Positions 34,559 to 48,600 of a stretch of DNA of 64,000 nucleotides are shown in pieces; positions within the stretch are counted from its first letter, which is position 1, and the number at the start of each line of letters is the position of its first letter. Made by a program: the position numbers and the translations under genes. Source of the DNA: Syncephalastrum monosporum B8922 (taxonomy: Eukaryota > Mucoromycota > Mucoromycetes > Mucorales > Syncephalastraceae); the NCBI GenBank assembly GCA_000697355.1, contig JNEN01001241.1:124001-188000 (forward strand), written 5' to 3'. The notes below the pieces were generated by a model. It was not told the DNA's origin. It saw only the letters and a list, made by a program, of their open reading frames with translations, and made no database searches.

Positions 34559-37097
34559 TGAAAAAGAAAAAATGAGAGTGCGTGTAAAGAAAAAATGACA
34601 TGACCCTGATTCATATTTTGTTCCTTTTATACGCTTTGTCGTTTTTTGGGGAAAAAAAGCTTTTTGCCTTAAAAAGACCTTTTCAGCCGCCTGTGCACCG
34701 AGATCAAACAGCCAAAGCTTGATAGAGATTGGGCGCGCGGAAAATGGATATTTCCACCAGGGAGGCGTGTAATATAACGTGGCTCATTGCGCATCTTTGC
34801 AAAAGGACCGTGAAAAATTGACCAAACGAGGCAAAAATAGTGACAGGCTTTTCGACGGAAAAGCACAATTTTCCCCAATTCGTGATCGAGGCGCAGCCTT
34901 TAAAAGCGTTGCCGGGTCTAATTATAGCCAGCGCTGGCTGCTGTGTTGCGTATAGTTTGCATAGCATTTGTTGCAAGATAAGACATTAGCAAAAATAGGG
35001 GCGGAAGAGGCGCAACTTTGTTACAAGACAAACAAGGGGTTAATCTCTTATATTTCGGATGGGCATCCGATTCATAGTTCTTTATTTCCGCGCGCCTTGC
35101 GGCGAAAAAACTCGATGTGCATAATGGACACTTCATTTTCCGTTCCTGACTGGTGACAAGGAATAACAAAAAGGTACGCCGTCAAGTTTTTTTTTTATAA
35201 AAAGGAACAAATAGATCACATCTAGTCGGGCTCATGCCTTGTTGGGTTGCACAATCCATGATCGATGAAAAACAAAGCAAAGAAAGCCGATTTATACAAA
35301 AGCCAAAAATATATTCACTTATGCCAAAATGATGACATGAATTGACACAGGAAAGGCGAGAGCCCAAGGAGACTACAGGGCGGGGTGGGGTCAGGTAAGG
35401 TAAGGGAGGGGCATGTTAGTGCCCTGTCTTGATCATGAATGCCCGCTGTTCATTCTTTATTTACCTATTTTTTCGATCTCCAATTGAGGTAATGGGTTGA
35501 AGATAGACGGGAATGGCAGACAGATGGGGAAATCATTCAACCGATACCTGTAACTGCTCTATATGTAGATACGAGCGGAAGCGGGAGCATCTGGACGAAA
35601 GAGAGAGAGAGAGGGAAAAGGTGAGAAGACAAAGTAATAGGGAGCGGGAGGGCCAGGGGACATACGCGTGTCTACAGAATAGGAATAGATTGGAGCACAG
35701 GCGGACAAAAAAGACAGTGTATGCCTCGTCGGTGCCTCACCCAAACTAGACGGTTTGGGGATCCGCGCATGCAGCATCCCACTCTTTCTTTTCCATGTCC
35801 CTGATTAAGGTTTGTCTTGGATTCACAATGACCTCGGTCCAGAAATGAAGTACAGCTCTATAGTATAGCACTCTACGCGTAGTACGTTTGACGTGGTACC
35901 TGGCTATTGTGGCACACCGAATGCGAAAAAAAAGTACAGCAGCACTTTTTTTTTATTTACACATTCGCACTTACACATGCATTCACACGAGATCGGCTCT
36001 GTCTTTGTTCTGTCTTTTTAGACTTCCTTTGTCTTTTCACGCAGGAGTTCGCCCCGGGGCGGGGGGATACACTTGCTCGGACCGATGACAAGATGAATAA
36101 ATAAAGAAACAATGAGGTTTACATGTACACAGATACACTGCTATGGGCGCTGAAGCAAAAGGATCCATCCGGTACAGGCCGAATTGTGTGTGTATCAATA
36201 AATATCAAGCACGTGTGCATGTTTGTGCGCAAACGAGGTCCATCTCATATACTCTAAACGCAAAAATCCGACCTTTTTCTTTTCCTGTCTGTAACATTAT
36301 TATCATATGTCTGCCCAAGGGTAGTCTTCCACCTTTCTCTCTCTACATATATGTATGAATATGTGTGTGTGAATGCGTGTGTGCGGGGTACCCCTCCTGG
36401 ATCTCCTTTTTCCTTTTTTTTTTTCTTTCTTTCTCGGCGAATAGCACCCGTGTGAGAGCTGCAGCCAGGTACACCGGGGTTGACACCCAAAAAAAAAAAT
36501 TGAGTAACCGGCCGATGAGAGCAGGATATACTGGAAGACAAAGAGATGTACATACATACTATACAAGCGGGTGGCAAGCCGACGTCGGGACCCCAAACGA
36601 TATTTCGTGGGCACTGGCTATGTTGGACAAGAGTGGGAAGGTTCATTGTTCGAACGGAGAGGTCGCACACCGCCCAGACAACCAGCCTATCGCAGCATGT
36701 AGCTGACTGACAAATTAACGGGTAATAAGCGAAATGGGTAGACAGCGATCCTTTTTCTGCCGGAGAGCCAAACAATGAATAGCTGAAAGGATGCGCGTCT
36801 GTTTGGGTATTGTAAGCCGTCCACTCATTGTACACAACAGAAACTTTGAAAGTCAGTTGCGAGCCCCAGGCCATTCACCATTATCATCCCCTTCTCTCTT
36901 CTCTTCTCTCTCTCTCTTTCCTTCCCTTGCTTCCCGTTTCTCTCTCTCTTTCTCTCTCTCTCTCTTTTGTTTTTCATTTGCAAACCGATCTCACTTTTTT
37001 TTCCCTACATTTCCCATCACTTTGTACATCCTTTCTTCTTTTCTTCTCCCTCTCCCACCTATCTTGTTCTTTCTCACACACTCACCAACACGACGTG
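34559..37097. other. Intergenic, chitin deacetylase to HMG-box gene
   Basis: About 2.5 kb without a supported gene. It contains the copy 1 deacetylase promoter on the left and, at 36885-37085, a strong CT-rich tract that leads into the HMG-box gene. AG-rich and A-run patches occur near 35600 and 36490. Confidence 0.55.
36885..37085 (+). repeat. CT-rich low-complexity leader
   Basis: About 200 bases are almost wholly pyrimidine on the plus strand (tctctctct blocks), ending just before the ATG at 37098. Pyrimidine tracts of this kind mark core promoters and 5' leaders in many fungi. Confidence 0.7.
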
Positions 37098-38470
37098 ATG
37101 ATGCACATTTCAATGCCTGCCCGTGACGTACATACCACACCAGCAGGATCCACCTCGTCCGTGCCCACGCCTCCATTATCCGGCACGCCGATGGATTTGC
37201 CACCGATCCTGGATTTGTGTAAGCGCTCTTTACCCAGTTTGACACGTCTCCCTTGCTTTTTTTTTCTATTATAATTTGATTATTCAATCACGAATGATTA
37301 TCCTTATTATCCTTTTTTAACTTTTTTTTTTCATTCTCGCTCTTCTCGTTCTGTCAATAACACAATAAATAACCATATTGGTAGCAGGTGCCCGACCACC
37401 GTCGCCGCCGTTGACAGCAGGAGCTGGCAAGATGCAAGATGACAAAAAGATGAACCACGATTCTCCAGCGTTCCTGGAACCTGCACCTCAGCTTGACAAC
37501 CACCGCATCAATCAATACGAGTCCGCTTTCCGCCCGCATCTGATCTCGGCCCTGAAAGATAAATTGCTGTCTCGGCCGACCTGGCTACCTTCGGGCGGAA
37601 AGCTGCAGATCCCCGTGCCACGCCGTCAACAACATCACCATCAACAACAGCAGTCGCTGCCTTCCCTCCAGCCACGCCCACGGCACAATAGCACCCGAAA
37701 GATCAAAGACGATGCGCCACCGTCGCCACACCACCCCCACCCGCACCAGCACCACCAACACAATCCTCATCATTACCCCGAACAAATGTCCCCCACCATG
37801 GCTGCTGCGTCGGCTGCGGCTGCGTCGGCTGCCATCCAAGGCTCCTCGACTGCAGATGCTTTCATGGCCGGTCTCCAGGACGACGTCAAAGTCGTCTCGA
37901 GTCCCATCGACCATACAAAATTCCTCACCAAAAACGCCCACATCAAGCGTCCGCGTAATGCTTGGATTCATGTAAGAACACAAGACACAAAGAAACCAAC
38001 GATGACAAAAAAAAGAACAAATGTTAACTAATTGTTTTTGATTTTAGTTCCGCTGCCATTATGGTCAGGCCCTGAAATCCCAGGACCCTACCTTGCGTGC
38101 GGAAGAGATCTCAAAGTAAGTTCTGTCTAGATTCTGTGGATTATGCTTGCTTCCTTTATTCTTTTCCTTTTGTGCTTACCATAAAATTTTTTATAGACGT
38201 GCATCACGGCGCTGGGCCCGGTTGACGGAGAAGGAAAAGAAGCCATGGCATGACCTGGCTGAACAAGAGAAGCAGGCGCACAAGGAAGCCTTCCCCGAGT
38301 ACCGTTACTGCCCGAAACGTCATTCGTCTTCGTCTTCGTCATCGTCTTCGTCCTCGTCCGGATCCTCGCTGGCGTCCCCGACCGGCTTGCTCGATCATCA
38401 CGAGACGTCTGCGCTTGCCGTCGCAGCAGAATCTGTTGGCTACAAGAAGGCCAGACGACGAACAAAGTAA
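37098..38470 (+). CDS. HMG-box transcription factor
   Basis: Exons 37098-37218, 37385-37971, 38048-38115, 38197-38470; 349 aa. The single HMG box (about 226-300) reads HIKRPRNAWIHF, then EEISKRASRRWARLTEKEKKPW, then EFPEYRYCPKR-like FPEYRYCPKR; the end resembles the PxYxYxPKR terminus of the sequence-specific MATA/Sox-type boxes. The DNA-wedging hydrophobic and the RPRNAW core are present. The N-terminal part is Pro-rich with Gln/His runs, a His-rich cluster (about 160-185) and an Ala run. After the box comes a run of serines. It is likely a nuclear regulator of development or mating response. The genes flanking it are chitin deacetylases, not the usual Mucorales sex-locus neighbours. Exon 2 starts at a TAGCAG tandem acceptor, so one residue is uncertain. 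Confidence 0.85.
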
Positions 38471-39436
38471 ACTAAACCTCCTTTGTTTAAGGTGCAGTTC
38501 CAAGCAAGGGGGCATCAAGAAAAGAGAAAAAAAAAACCGACACACAACCGACAACAACAACATATACACACACACTTTTATGCAACAGCACGATGCCCAT
38601 CACTTTATATTCACCACCACATCTCTCACTCTATATACACACACACCCAACTTTTCTTTTTTTACGCCACACATCACCCGCTCACCCATCTCACATCACA
38701 CTCGCACACTCTTACATATCCCATTTTTTTCTTTGCTTTGCTTTGCTTTATAGCACACGTATACAGACTTTCACGCACTCACACACTCACACTTTCACAC
38801 ATTTGCACAAATCACTTCACACTCACGCACACACACACACACACACTTGGATACCAACACAACCACACACCCCCATTGCACAAAAAAAAGACCCTTAAAC
38901 ACTCACACACAATCACACACGCACATACCTTGTTTGTTCCTTCTTTTTCCTTTTTTTCTTTCTTTTGCTTTTCTTGTCGTGGATTTTAGAACCATTGTTT
39001 GTTTTGTAGAAAAAAAAAGTGATCGCCGACTTGTATACCTGGATGTGGTCCACCTCCTTTTTTTTGTTTTTTTTGTCTCATTGATTCAAGAACAAACTTC
39101 ATGCTGCGTCAACGCCTCCTCGTCCTGCAACTCCGTGATCTCCGTTTTTGCGGCTCCACAAAAAAATGTGCGTCTATGTTATGTGAGGGGCGGGTGCGTG
39201 CGTCTTACAAGCGAAGGATATCTATATTTTTGTAACATAGCAAGAAAACAAGACGACCAGAGACTGTGTGCTAGCGAGGGCTGAAAAAAACGCGGGCGCA
39301 GGCAGCGTGCATCGTATCGGTAGTGAGATGATCACTCTTGTACTTATAAAAGCCAAGGAACGCCACCTCACTTTTTCTGTTCATTTTATCTATTACTACT
39401 ATTACATTCTCCTATTCTATTTCTACTCTTCTCGCA
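38471..39436. other. Intergenic, CA-rich
   Basis: Separates the HMG-box gene from chitin deacetylase 2. From 38555 to about 38935 the plus strand is extremely CA-rich (cacacac, cactcacac), followed by T-rich runs. It probably holds the 3' UTR of one gene and the promoter of the next. Long apparent frames here are an effect of base composition. Confidence 0.6.
38555..38935 (+). repeat. CA-rich low-complexity tract
   Basis: Nearly guanine-free plus strand of about 380 bases, with (CA)n blocks around 38830-38845 and a (TTTGC)n patch near 38733-38751. Confidence 0.75.
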
Positions 39437-40913
39437 ATGCGTTTGCTCTTGTTGGCGGTAGCAGCGGGATTATGTGTTGCGCAGCAGCAAGACAGTAGCA
39501 GCAGCACGTCTGCGTCGCCTAGTGCTTCTTCGGCGGACGCGACGGCAAGCGCAAGTGGTAATGCTTCTTCTTCGTCCTCGTCCTCCTCGTCCTCCGGCGC
39601 AGCTCCGGCTCCGCCCCAAAGTTCGCCTTCCTGGCTTTCTAGTGTACGACCGCTGCCAGGCAATGTGCAGTCGTACCCGACCGATGATACCAAGATCCCC
39701 ACAGGGCCGTTGAGCAACTCCACTACGCCTCTGCAAGGCTACCCCGAGCCGTGGAAGTCGCCTCCGACAGACAGCCCTGAGCTGCAGGCTGTGATTAAGG
39801 CCATTGACTGGTCGGCGGTGCCGTCGGCTCCGGTCCGCAAGGCCAACCCGGATGGGTCGGTTAACATGCAGGGCTATGATCAGTCTGACCCTGACTGCTG
39901 GTGGTCCGCCACCGGATGCGTGCAACCCAAGCATCCCGGCATGAGCCCGGACGTATCGTACTGCCCCAAGGTGGGTGATTGGGGCTTAACATATGACGAT
40001 GGCCCGCTCACGGCGGAAGCGGGTGCGTCAGCCGAGCCGAATCTCTACAACTTCTTGGCTGAGCACAAGCAAAAGGCTGGCCTTTTCTGTACGTGACTCA
40101 TCGAGTAGGCAGTAACAAGGAATGGTACTCAATCTTTATTCTCTGTACAGATATTGGCTCCAATGTAATTAGTGCGCCAGCGGCTGCCCAACGCGCTCTG
40201 GCTGATGGTCACACGTTGTGCGTACACACCTGGTCGCATCCTGCTATGACAGCACAGCAAAACAATGCCGTGGTGGCCGAGCTGTACTGGACGCTCAAGG
40301 CCATCAAGGAAGTTACGGGTGTCACGACCAAGTGCTGGCGCCCACCATATGGTGATGTTGACGACCGTGTGCGTGCTATTGCCTGGCAAATGGGCCTGAC
40401 GACCGTCCTCTGGGACGAAGATACCGATGGTAGGAACTCCCTAATACTACACTCACAACCCTCCTTCTCACCCATTCCCTTTTTTATTTTATAACAGACT
40501 GGAACATGCCTGGTGATGGCGGCGGAAACCTCTCGCCGAGCACGGTCGACGGCTACTTCCAGGGCTGGATTGAGGCACGCAAAAATGGCACGGATAACCA
40601 GCACGGCCACATTGTGCTGCAGCACGAGCTGAACAATGCGACGGTCGGCATGGCCGAAAAGTGGCTGCCCGAAGTCAAGCAGAACTTCAACGTGGTGCCT
40701 TGGAACCAGTGCATGAACGTGTCGCAGCCCTACTGGGAGGCTCAGTTTGTCTACCCGACTGCTGCACAGCCCAACCCTCAGCAGCATAATGCCTCGAGCA
40801 CAGTCCAGCCTGGCGCGCAAGCCTCTTCGCAAGATAATGCGTCGTCGTCTGCAGCGCAGCACCTGCCCATGCCCATCATGGCTCTTTTGGGCCTCTCCAT
40901 CTTGTTTTTGTAG
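39437..40913 (+). CDS. Chitin deacetylase, GPI-type, copy 2
   Basis: Three exons: 39437-40088, 40151-40429, 40498-40913; 448 aa. Same architecture as the copy at 33025-34558: signal peptide (MRLLLLAVAAGLCVA), long Ser-rich linker (about 20-60), NodB domain with TYDDGP (185-190), HTWSHP, RPPYGD and QHELN, and a C-terminal hydrophobic GPI signal (MPIMALLGLSILFL). Substrate is nascent or wall chitin, giving chitosan. The two genes point away from each other with the HMG-box gene between them, so they are not a simple tandem pair. The first intron lies one base later than in copy 1 (TTC-T|AT against TTT|TAC), and the third intron of copy 1 is absent. A TATA-like TATAAAA lies about 90 bases before the ATG. 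Confidence 0.92.
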
Positions 40914-41065
40914 AAAAGAAAATCCCACTAATTGTCTTGTTTCTTACTTCTTATATCAGTCTTGTATTGAGTTTCTTTCTTTTTTTTTTTTTTTAATTGA
41001 GTGATTCCTGGAATTTATTTTTGCATTCAATTGCCCGTCTTTTTCCTATTGTCTTTCCTCCAGTC

Positions 41066-42535
<1,470 letters not shown>

Positions 42536-42623
42536 TGGAGATAGAAGATAAAGTAGGGTAGGAAGCAAATATACAAGATGACGAACACGAAAGGAAAATG
42601 CGATCTAGGTAAAAAGAATTAGA

Positions 42624-45600
42624 TTATGGGGTAGGTGGAGGAGGAGAACACAGCTTGCGGAGCGTGGTGGCGAGGTCCTTGGGGATCAGCGGCTTCGTGA
42701 GGTAGCCGTCCATGCCGGCATTCATGCACACGTCGCGGGCGGTGGCCTGGACGTCGGCGGTGAGAGCCACGATCGGCAAGCGAGCGCCTTTGCTTTCGAG
42801 CTCGAGGCGGCGGATCTGGCGCGTGGCTTCGACGCCGTCGCATTTCGGCATATGGTGGTCAAAGAAACCGATAAAGAAATGCATCGCCGAGCGCTGTTGC
42901 CAGAGCGCAACGGCCTCTGCGCCATTGTTGGCGCTCTCGACCTTGAAGCCCATCTTTTCGAGCTGCTTCCGGAGCAGTTTCTGGGCGACCATATTGTCCT
43001 CAGCTATCAGGACCGGTTTGCCCTGGAACCAGGCAAGCTCTTGCGGGGTAAAGAAGTTGGCCATCTTGCTCGTCACGGTAGGTGGTACAGCAGGCGCAGA
43101 TGTCTGGGTGGGCCCGGGGGATGGCGGGGTCAGGGGCGGGGCGAGCGAGGACGAGGAGCGAGGGTGGTTGACGACCTGCTCGAGCATGCGGAGGAGCTTG
43201 ACACGGCGGGCGGGGTTGGCCATCTTGACCATGCGACCGCGGCGCTCGGTGGCCGAGTTGGTCGCCTCAGCCGCAACTTTGTGGCCCTCGGTAGCGGGCG
43301 TGTAAAGTAGGATGATGTGGAGCTCGCACTCGGGGTCGTCGTCGACGCTCTGCAGCTGCTGAGCAATGTAGCTGCTCGGCATGGGCGGGATATCGAGGAG
43401 GAGAATCTCGTGCCGTTCCTGCAGGGCCTGCGCAATCGCGTGCTGCATGTCGGTCGTCGTGCGTTTCACATTCAAGTCCGCCAGCAGGGACTTGAGCATG
43501 CGTGCGGTCGCGTCCTGATGGGTTGCGAGAAGGATGCTGGAGCGCTTGAGCAGCGGGCCGGGCGTCACGCGGCCTGCCTCCGCGTCCTGCGGCACCTTCT
43601 TGACGACGACGGAAAACCAAAAGTTGGAGCCTTTGTTGGGCTCCGAAACAAGACCCATCGCGCCCGCCATGAGGCGCACGAGCTGCAGGCAGATAGAAAG
43701 GCCCAGGCCAGTGCCGCCGTACATGCGCGTGGTGGAGCCGTCAACTTGGGAGAACGGCTCGAAGAGGGTGCGCTGTTGGTCCGGGTTAATACCGATGCCG
43801 GTGTCGATGACTTCAAACTTGAGCCGGACGTGGTCGTCCTCGAGCTCTTCTTCGAGGCCGCACTTGATGACGACGCCGCCTTCGTGGGTGAATTTGATAG
43901 CGTTGCCGAGCAAATTGGTCAGGATCTGCCGCAAGCGCGACGAGTCGCCTGCGACTGTCTCGGGGACGTTGGGTTCGACGAGGTAAGCCAGTTCTAGGCC
44001 CTTGCGTGCCGCGAGCGAGCTGAGGATCTCAAAGGTATCGGCAATCACTTCTTCCACCACCAATGGACCGAGATCGAGCACCACTTTGCCTGCTTCGAGC
44101 TTGCTAAAGTTCAATAGGTCATCTACCAATAACAAACACATAACGTAAGTCATCCATCTGTTGCAAGCGAAAATGCTTCACCGCTTTCGTTTGTTTTACT
44201 TACCAATGATCTTGAGGAGCATCTCGCAGCTCTCCTTGGCAGTATGCACAATATCCGACTGTTCTGCGTCAAGCGAGGTTTCCGAAAGGAGCGAGATCAT
44301 GCCGTAGAAACCGGAAAAGGGCGTACGCAGTTCGTGGGACATGTTGGCCAAGAAATCCGCCTTGAGCTTCATCGCGCGCAAGGCGGCTTCTTTGCTCTTG
44401 CGGGCTTCTTCGAGTGCGGCCTTCTGGTTATCAATCATCTTCATGTTGGCGTAGGTGACTTTTTGGACACTCTTAAAGAGGAGGGCGTTGGTGATGGACG
44501 TGCCGATCTGCTGCGAGAGGAGACGTAGGACGACTTCATGGCGCGCAGTGAGGGAGCCCACCGCGCCTTCAATGTAGATACAACCCACAATGGCCGACTT
44601 ATGAATGACAGGCACACAGATCACCGAGCGACTCACGGTGGCAAAGTCGGAGAAGCGCGGATCCTGGTCGACTTCAGGTATCAGCATCGACTCCTGGGTG
44701 TGGATCGCGTACTGGGCCACACGCGTCACGACCGAATTGGGCTCTTCTGACAGGAGCTTGGGCGTCCTCAAGATCTCGCAGCCGTCTGTCTGGGAACCGC
44801 GGCCCATGATGAGGAAGGTCGTGTTTTCCTTGTAAATGATGACGCCCGACTCGGCGCCCGAGTTCTCGAGGATAATGGCCAGCATCTGCTCCATCAACAG
44901 CTCAAAATTCATCTCGCTGGAGAGCACCTGAGAGCTCTTAAGGATGGATGCGAGGTCGACAACATCCAGGGTGAGGAGTGTCTCTTCGGGCGAGGTCGCA
45001 CTCGTCGACATGTCGACCGAGTACGACTCGGTGTTGAGGCTGATATCGCCAAACGAGTCGCGTCGCGGGCTGACGACGTGGGTTTCTGTCTGGACGGCGG
45101 TATCTTTGACGCTGACTGCCTCAATATCCGAGCCATGTAGGCGCCGCAGCTGCTCAGCCTTGCCATAGCATCCCAGACGCTGGTAGCCCGCGATGGCCTT
45201 GTCCATCAGTAGGCGGCCGACGTGGCGCGATCCGTTGCGCGCGTAGTACTCACCCGCAAACTCGTACATGAGATTGGTCTCGAGTCCCCACTGGCCGCGC
45301 TTAGCCTGGTCGATAGCAAGGTCGTACAGCTGCTCGGTGCGTCGGATATCAGGCGTGAGCGATGCGAGCTCGGCGTCAATGAGCGACACAAACATGTCAA
45401 GGTTGACGGGGGAGTGCTTGGCCCATTCCTGCAGCGTCGCGCGCTGCTTCTTGATCTGGGCGTGGTAGGTGCCCTTGCCGTGTCGCGTCAGGCGGATCAT
45501 GGCGAGGCAGTGGAAGAAGACCATGAGCTGCGTGTGTCGGTGAGAGGGCTGCTTGTCAGCCAGCTGGGCCGTCTCGTGGCCGATCCGGACGGCTTCCTCG

Positions 45601-48600
45601 TCAAAGCCGTACATGACCAAGCAGATGACTTGGATCGCAAAGTACCAAAACATGGGCAGGCCCGAGTCCGGGTTCTGCTCGTTGATCTCGGCCACAAAGT
45701 GGGCGCCCTCGAAGGCTTCGTCGTCAAAGATGCCCTTGGCCGTCAAGTACGTCTTCCCCTGGAGGGCGAGCACCATGCGGATGATGGGTGTGATGAGGGT
45801 CGACGCGCCGTTGGCCTCGTTCCAGTTGGTGACTTCCTCCTCGCACAGCTTAGCCTCACGCAGCGCGTCTGACATGTGCTCGCCGCTAAGAAGCATGGCC
45901 ATCACAATATGTAGATGCGAGAACGTGGCATAAATGCGGTCGCCGCCCAGTAGACTCTGCTTGAGTGACTGGCGAAACATGGGGATTGAGTCGCGATAGT
46001 GGTGCTTCCACGAACTCAAAAAGGCGCCATACAAGTAGCGTGCGCGTGCTGATTCCGAGTGGCCGCCGTATCGGTCGCACATGGCCACGCCCACCTCACC
46101 AATTTGCTGGCCAAAGTCGTACGCTTTGTAGAGCTGCATAGCCGCAATGCCAAAGTAGACGAATCCGACGCCAGTCGTGGGAGACGTGCCATGTTTCAGC
46201 GTCATGCTCACGAGGCGCGCGCCGACCGCTAGAATCGCCTTGGTATCATTCATCCAGTACGCCCACAGACATCTAATAAAAAAGGAAAAGCGTTAAATAC
46301 TTTATTAAAAGCGTGCGATTTGGTGAACTTACATTTCTTCGAGGATGGAGAGCCGTGTCCGCAGCAGCCGGCTTTCGCAGACGTGCAGGCCAGAGATTCT
46401 GTCGAGGCCAACGCGGAGGACCTCGCTGCGGGTCGCGTCATACAGATCACGCAGCTGCTTATCGGTCAGATCGAGGGTGAAATCGTCGAGGCCGAGCTCG
46501 GCGAGGCAGTCGAGGAGGATGGATGATTTCTGCTGGTGGCCTTTGTGCGAAAAGTGATATCGGTGCTGGATGCGGTAAGCCGCAGCGCGATCAAGAGCCG
46601 AGTTGGCGTTTTTAAAGATGGTGTTGAGCAGCTCGGGGGTGGCATCGAAGCCCATGAACCAGCTGATTTCAGCGAGGCGTGTGTACAGATGCAACGTCTC
46701 CGCATAGCGGCTGTCGTGGCCATCCACCCAAGCATCATGGCTAAGAAGCTTCTGTGCGCTCGCGTAATAGCTCCAGGCGAGGCGGTGTGCGCCCGAGTTG
46801 TAAGCATCGTCGCCGGCACGGATCAGGACGGCTCGGTGGCGGGCTTTCTTGTCGAAGGCCTGAATCAGGCGCTCGGCCGCACGGATGTGATCGGCAACCC
46901 AAAAGGTGTCAACATGCGGCCGGTCCATAAAGTAGGATGCAATAGTAAAGTGGTGGAGGTCGCGCTTCTCGGGTTTGGCGAGCATCATGGCCGCCTGCGA
47001 GTACCGGTCGTGGCTGAACCCAAATTCGTCGTGCGAGAACGCCTCGATGTAGCCCTGTTGTAGTGCAGACTGCAGCCCGTTGATGGCATCAACGCGCTTG
47101 CGCACGTCAAGCGTCACGTCCTCGCGGAGCGGGGAGGTCGACATGGGCGAGAACTCTTCCTCCTCGTCGGCATCACTCTCGCATTCGGACTGATCCTCAC
47201 ACGCGTCCATGAGCTGACGCACAATGTCAAAGGAAAAGTGGTTGCCTATGAAAGAGGCCCATTTCAGGAACTTACGACCGTCACGCGGAAGCTCCTTTAG
47301 ACGACGGACGAGAAACTCGACGTCGATATCGGCGTTCTTTTCGCCCATTTCGTGCAGCAGGGTCTTCTCAATTTCTTGGATATTGTATTCCCATCGGCCC
47401 TGTTCCCATGTAAAGTAGACGAGGCCTTTCTTTTCGAGGGTGGCCAGCAGCTGGCCTGCATAAAAGGGGTTGCCGCTCGTCTTTTGGTACACGAAATCCA
47501 CGAGCGGCGAGAGGAGGAGGGTATCCCGCTCCTGCTGGCGGTGCATCGGCGTGCGGACGAGCTCCATCAACGCGGCCTTGTCGAGATTCTCAAGTTTTAT
47601 GTAGGTGATCACAGCATTCTCATTGCCTAGCAGATTGGAAAAGCCCTGGGAGAGCTCGCGGCGGCGGTAGGTGAGGATGACGAGGAAGTTGAGCCGGGCA
47701 GATATGAGCGAATCAAGGAGCTCAATGGAAGCGTCATCTGTGACACGTGGTGAATTAAAGTTTGACAATGTGTTACGTTACACGTACCTGCTTGATGGAG
47801 ATCCTCCAGGAACTGCATCGAACAGTGATTAGAACAATCTCCAATTTTTTGAAACAAGAATTCCTTTGACTTACAAGTGTCAAAAACTTGAAATTCACCA
47901 TGACCTGGAAGATCTCGATGAATGCCGAGTGAAACCGCAACTTGGTCTCGCTACCGCCAATGTCGCATTCGCGCACGGTAGCGGGCGTATCGTGGCCATT
48001 GCCAAGGATGGTGCGGATCTCGGGGACATTATCAATCAAGAGGGTGGGGAGCTGCGCAACGACATGTGAGCCGAGCTGGTCCTTGAGCATCTGCGCAAAG
48101 CGCTCCGTTTCTGCAGCTGATTCGCTCAGAATATTTTTGAAAAAGATGCTCATGCAGCGCAGGATGCAGCCGTAAGGGGTGGGGTTGCGTTTGTCGAACT
48201 TGGCGATGGCAATGTAGCCGTACTCTCGTGCGACTTGTTGGATATTACGTACCAAGGTGGATTTGCCTGTTATGAATAAAGAGAAGCGTGTATGTGTGTC
48301 AGTGTGTATGTGCGTAGGTAAATTAAGGTAACATATGAACATGTTCGTTCAACATACCAACGCCGGCGCTGCCAAAAATAGCAACCATTTCGGTTGGCCG
48401 CTTGGTACGCATCCCATCATTGTTGATGCGCTTGTACATTTTCCGACCGCCGCTCTGACCACCCCTCCGCGCATAGGTGTAGCCAGCCAAGTGTGCCGTG
48501 CGCCGGATGATGCTTGAGATGGTCTCGATTTCGCGCGCGCGGCCAAAACATGCGTTGGGGAGTGTGAACACACTCGCAATGTCGTACGTGCCCAGCGGAA

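Noticed and set aside
5688..36655. TTCGAA-type motifs reminiscent of tRNA T-loops (near 5690, 14350, 36650)
   Set aside because: No matching acceptor stem or anticodon arm could be folded around them.
37098..38470. Mucorales sex locus (sexM/sexP)
   Set aside because: Neither the expected transporter nor helicase neighbours are present on either side.
38483..38989. 168-codon open frame rich in His and Thr
   Set aside because: Product of the CA-rich low-complexity tract with almost no guanine; not a credible protein.
43317..45872. Several long plus-strand frames (up to 226 codons) opposite the histidine kinase
   Set aside because: Antisense shadows of GC-rich coding exons; the minus frame has HisKA, HATPase and REC motifs.
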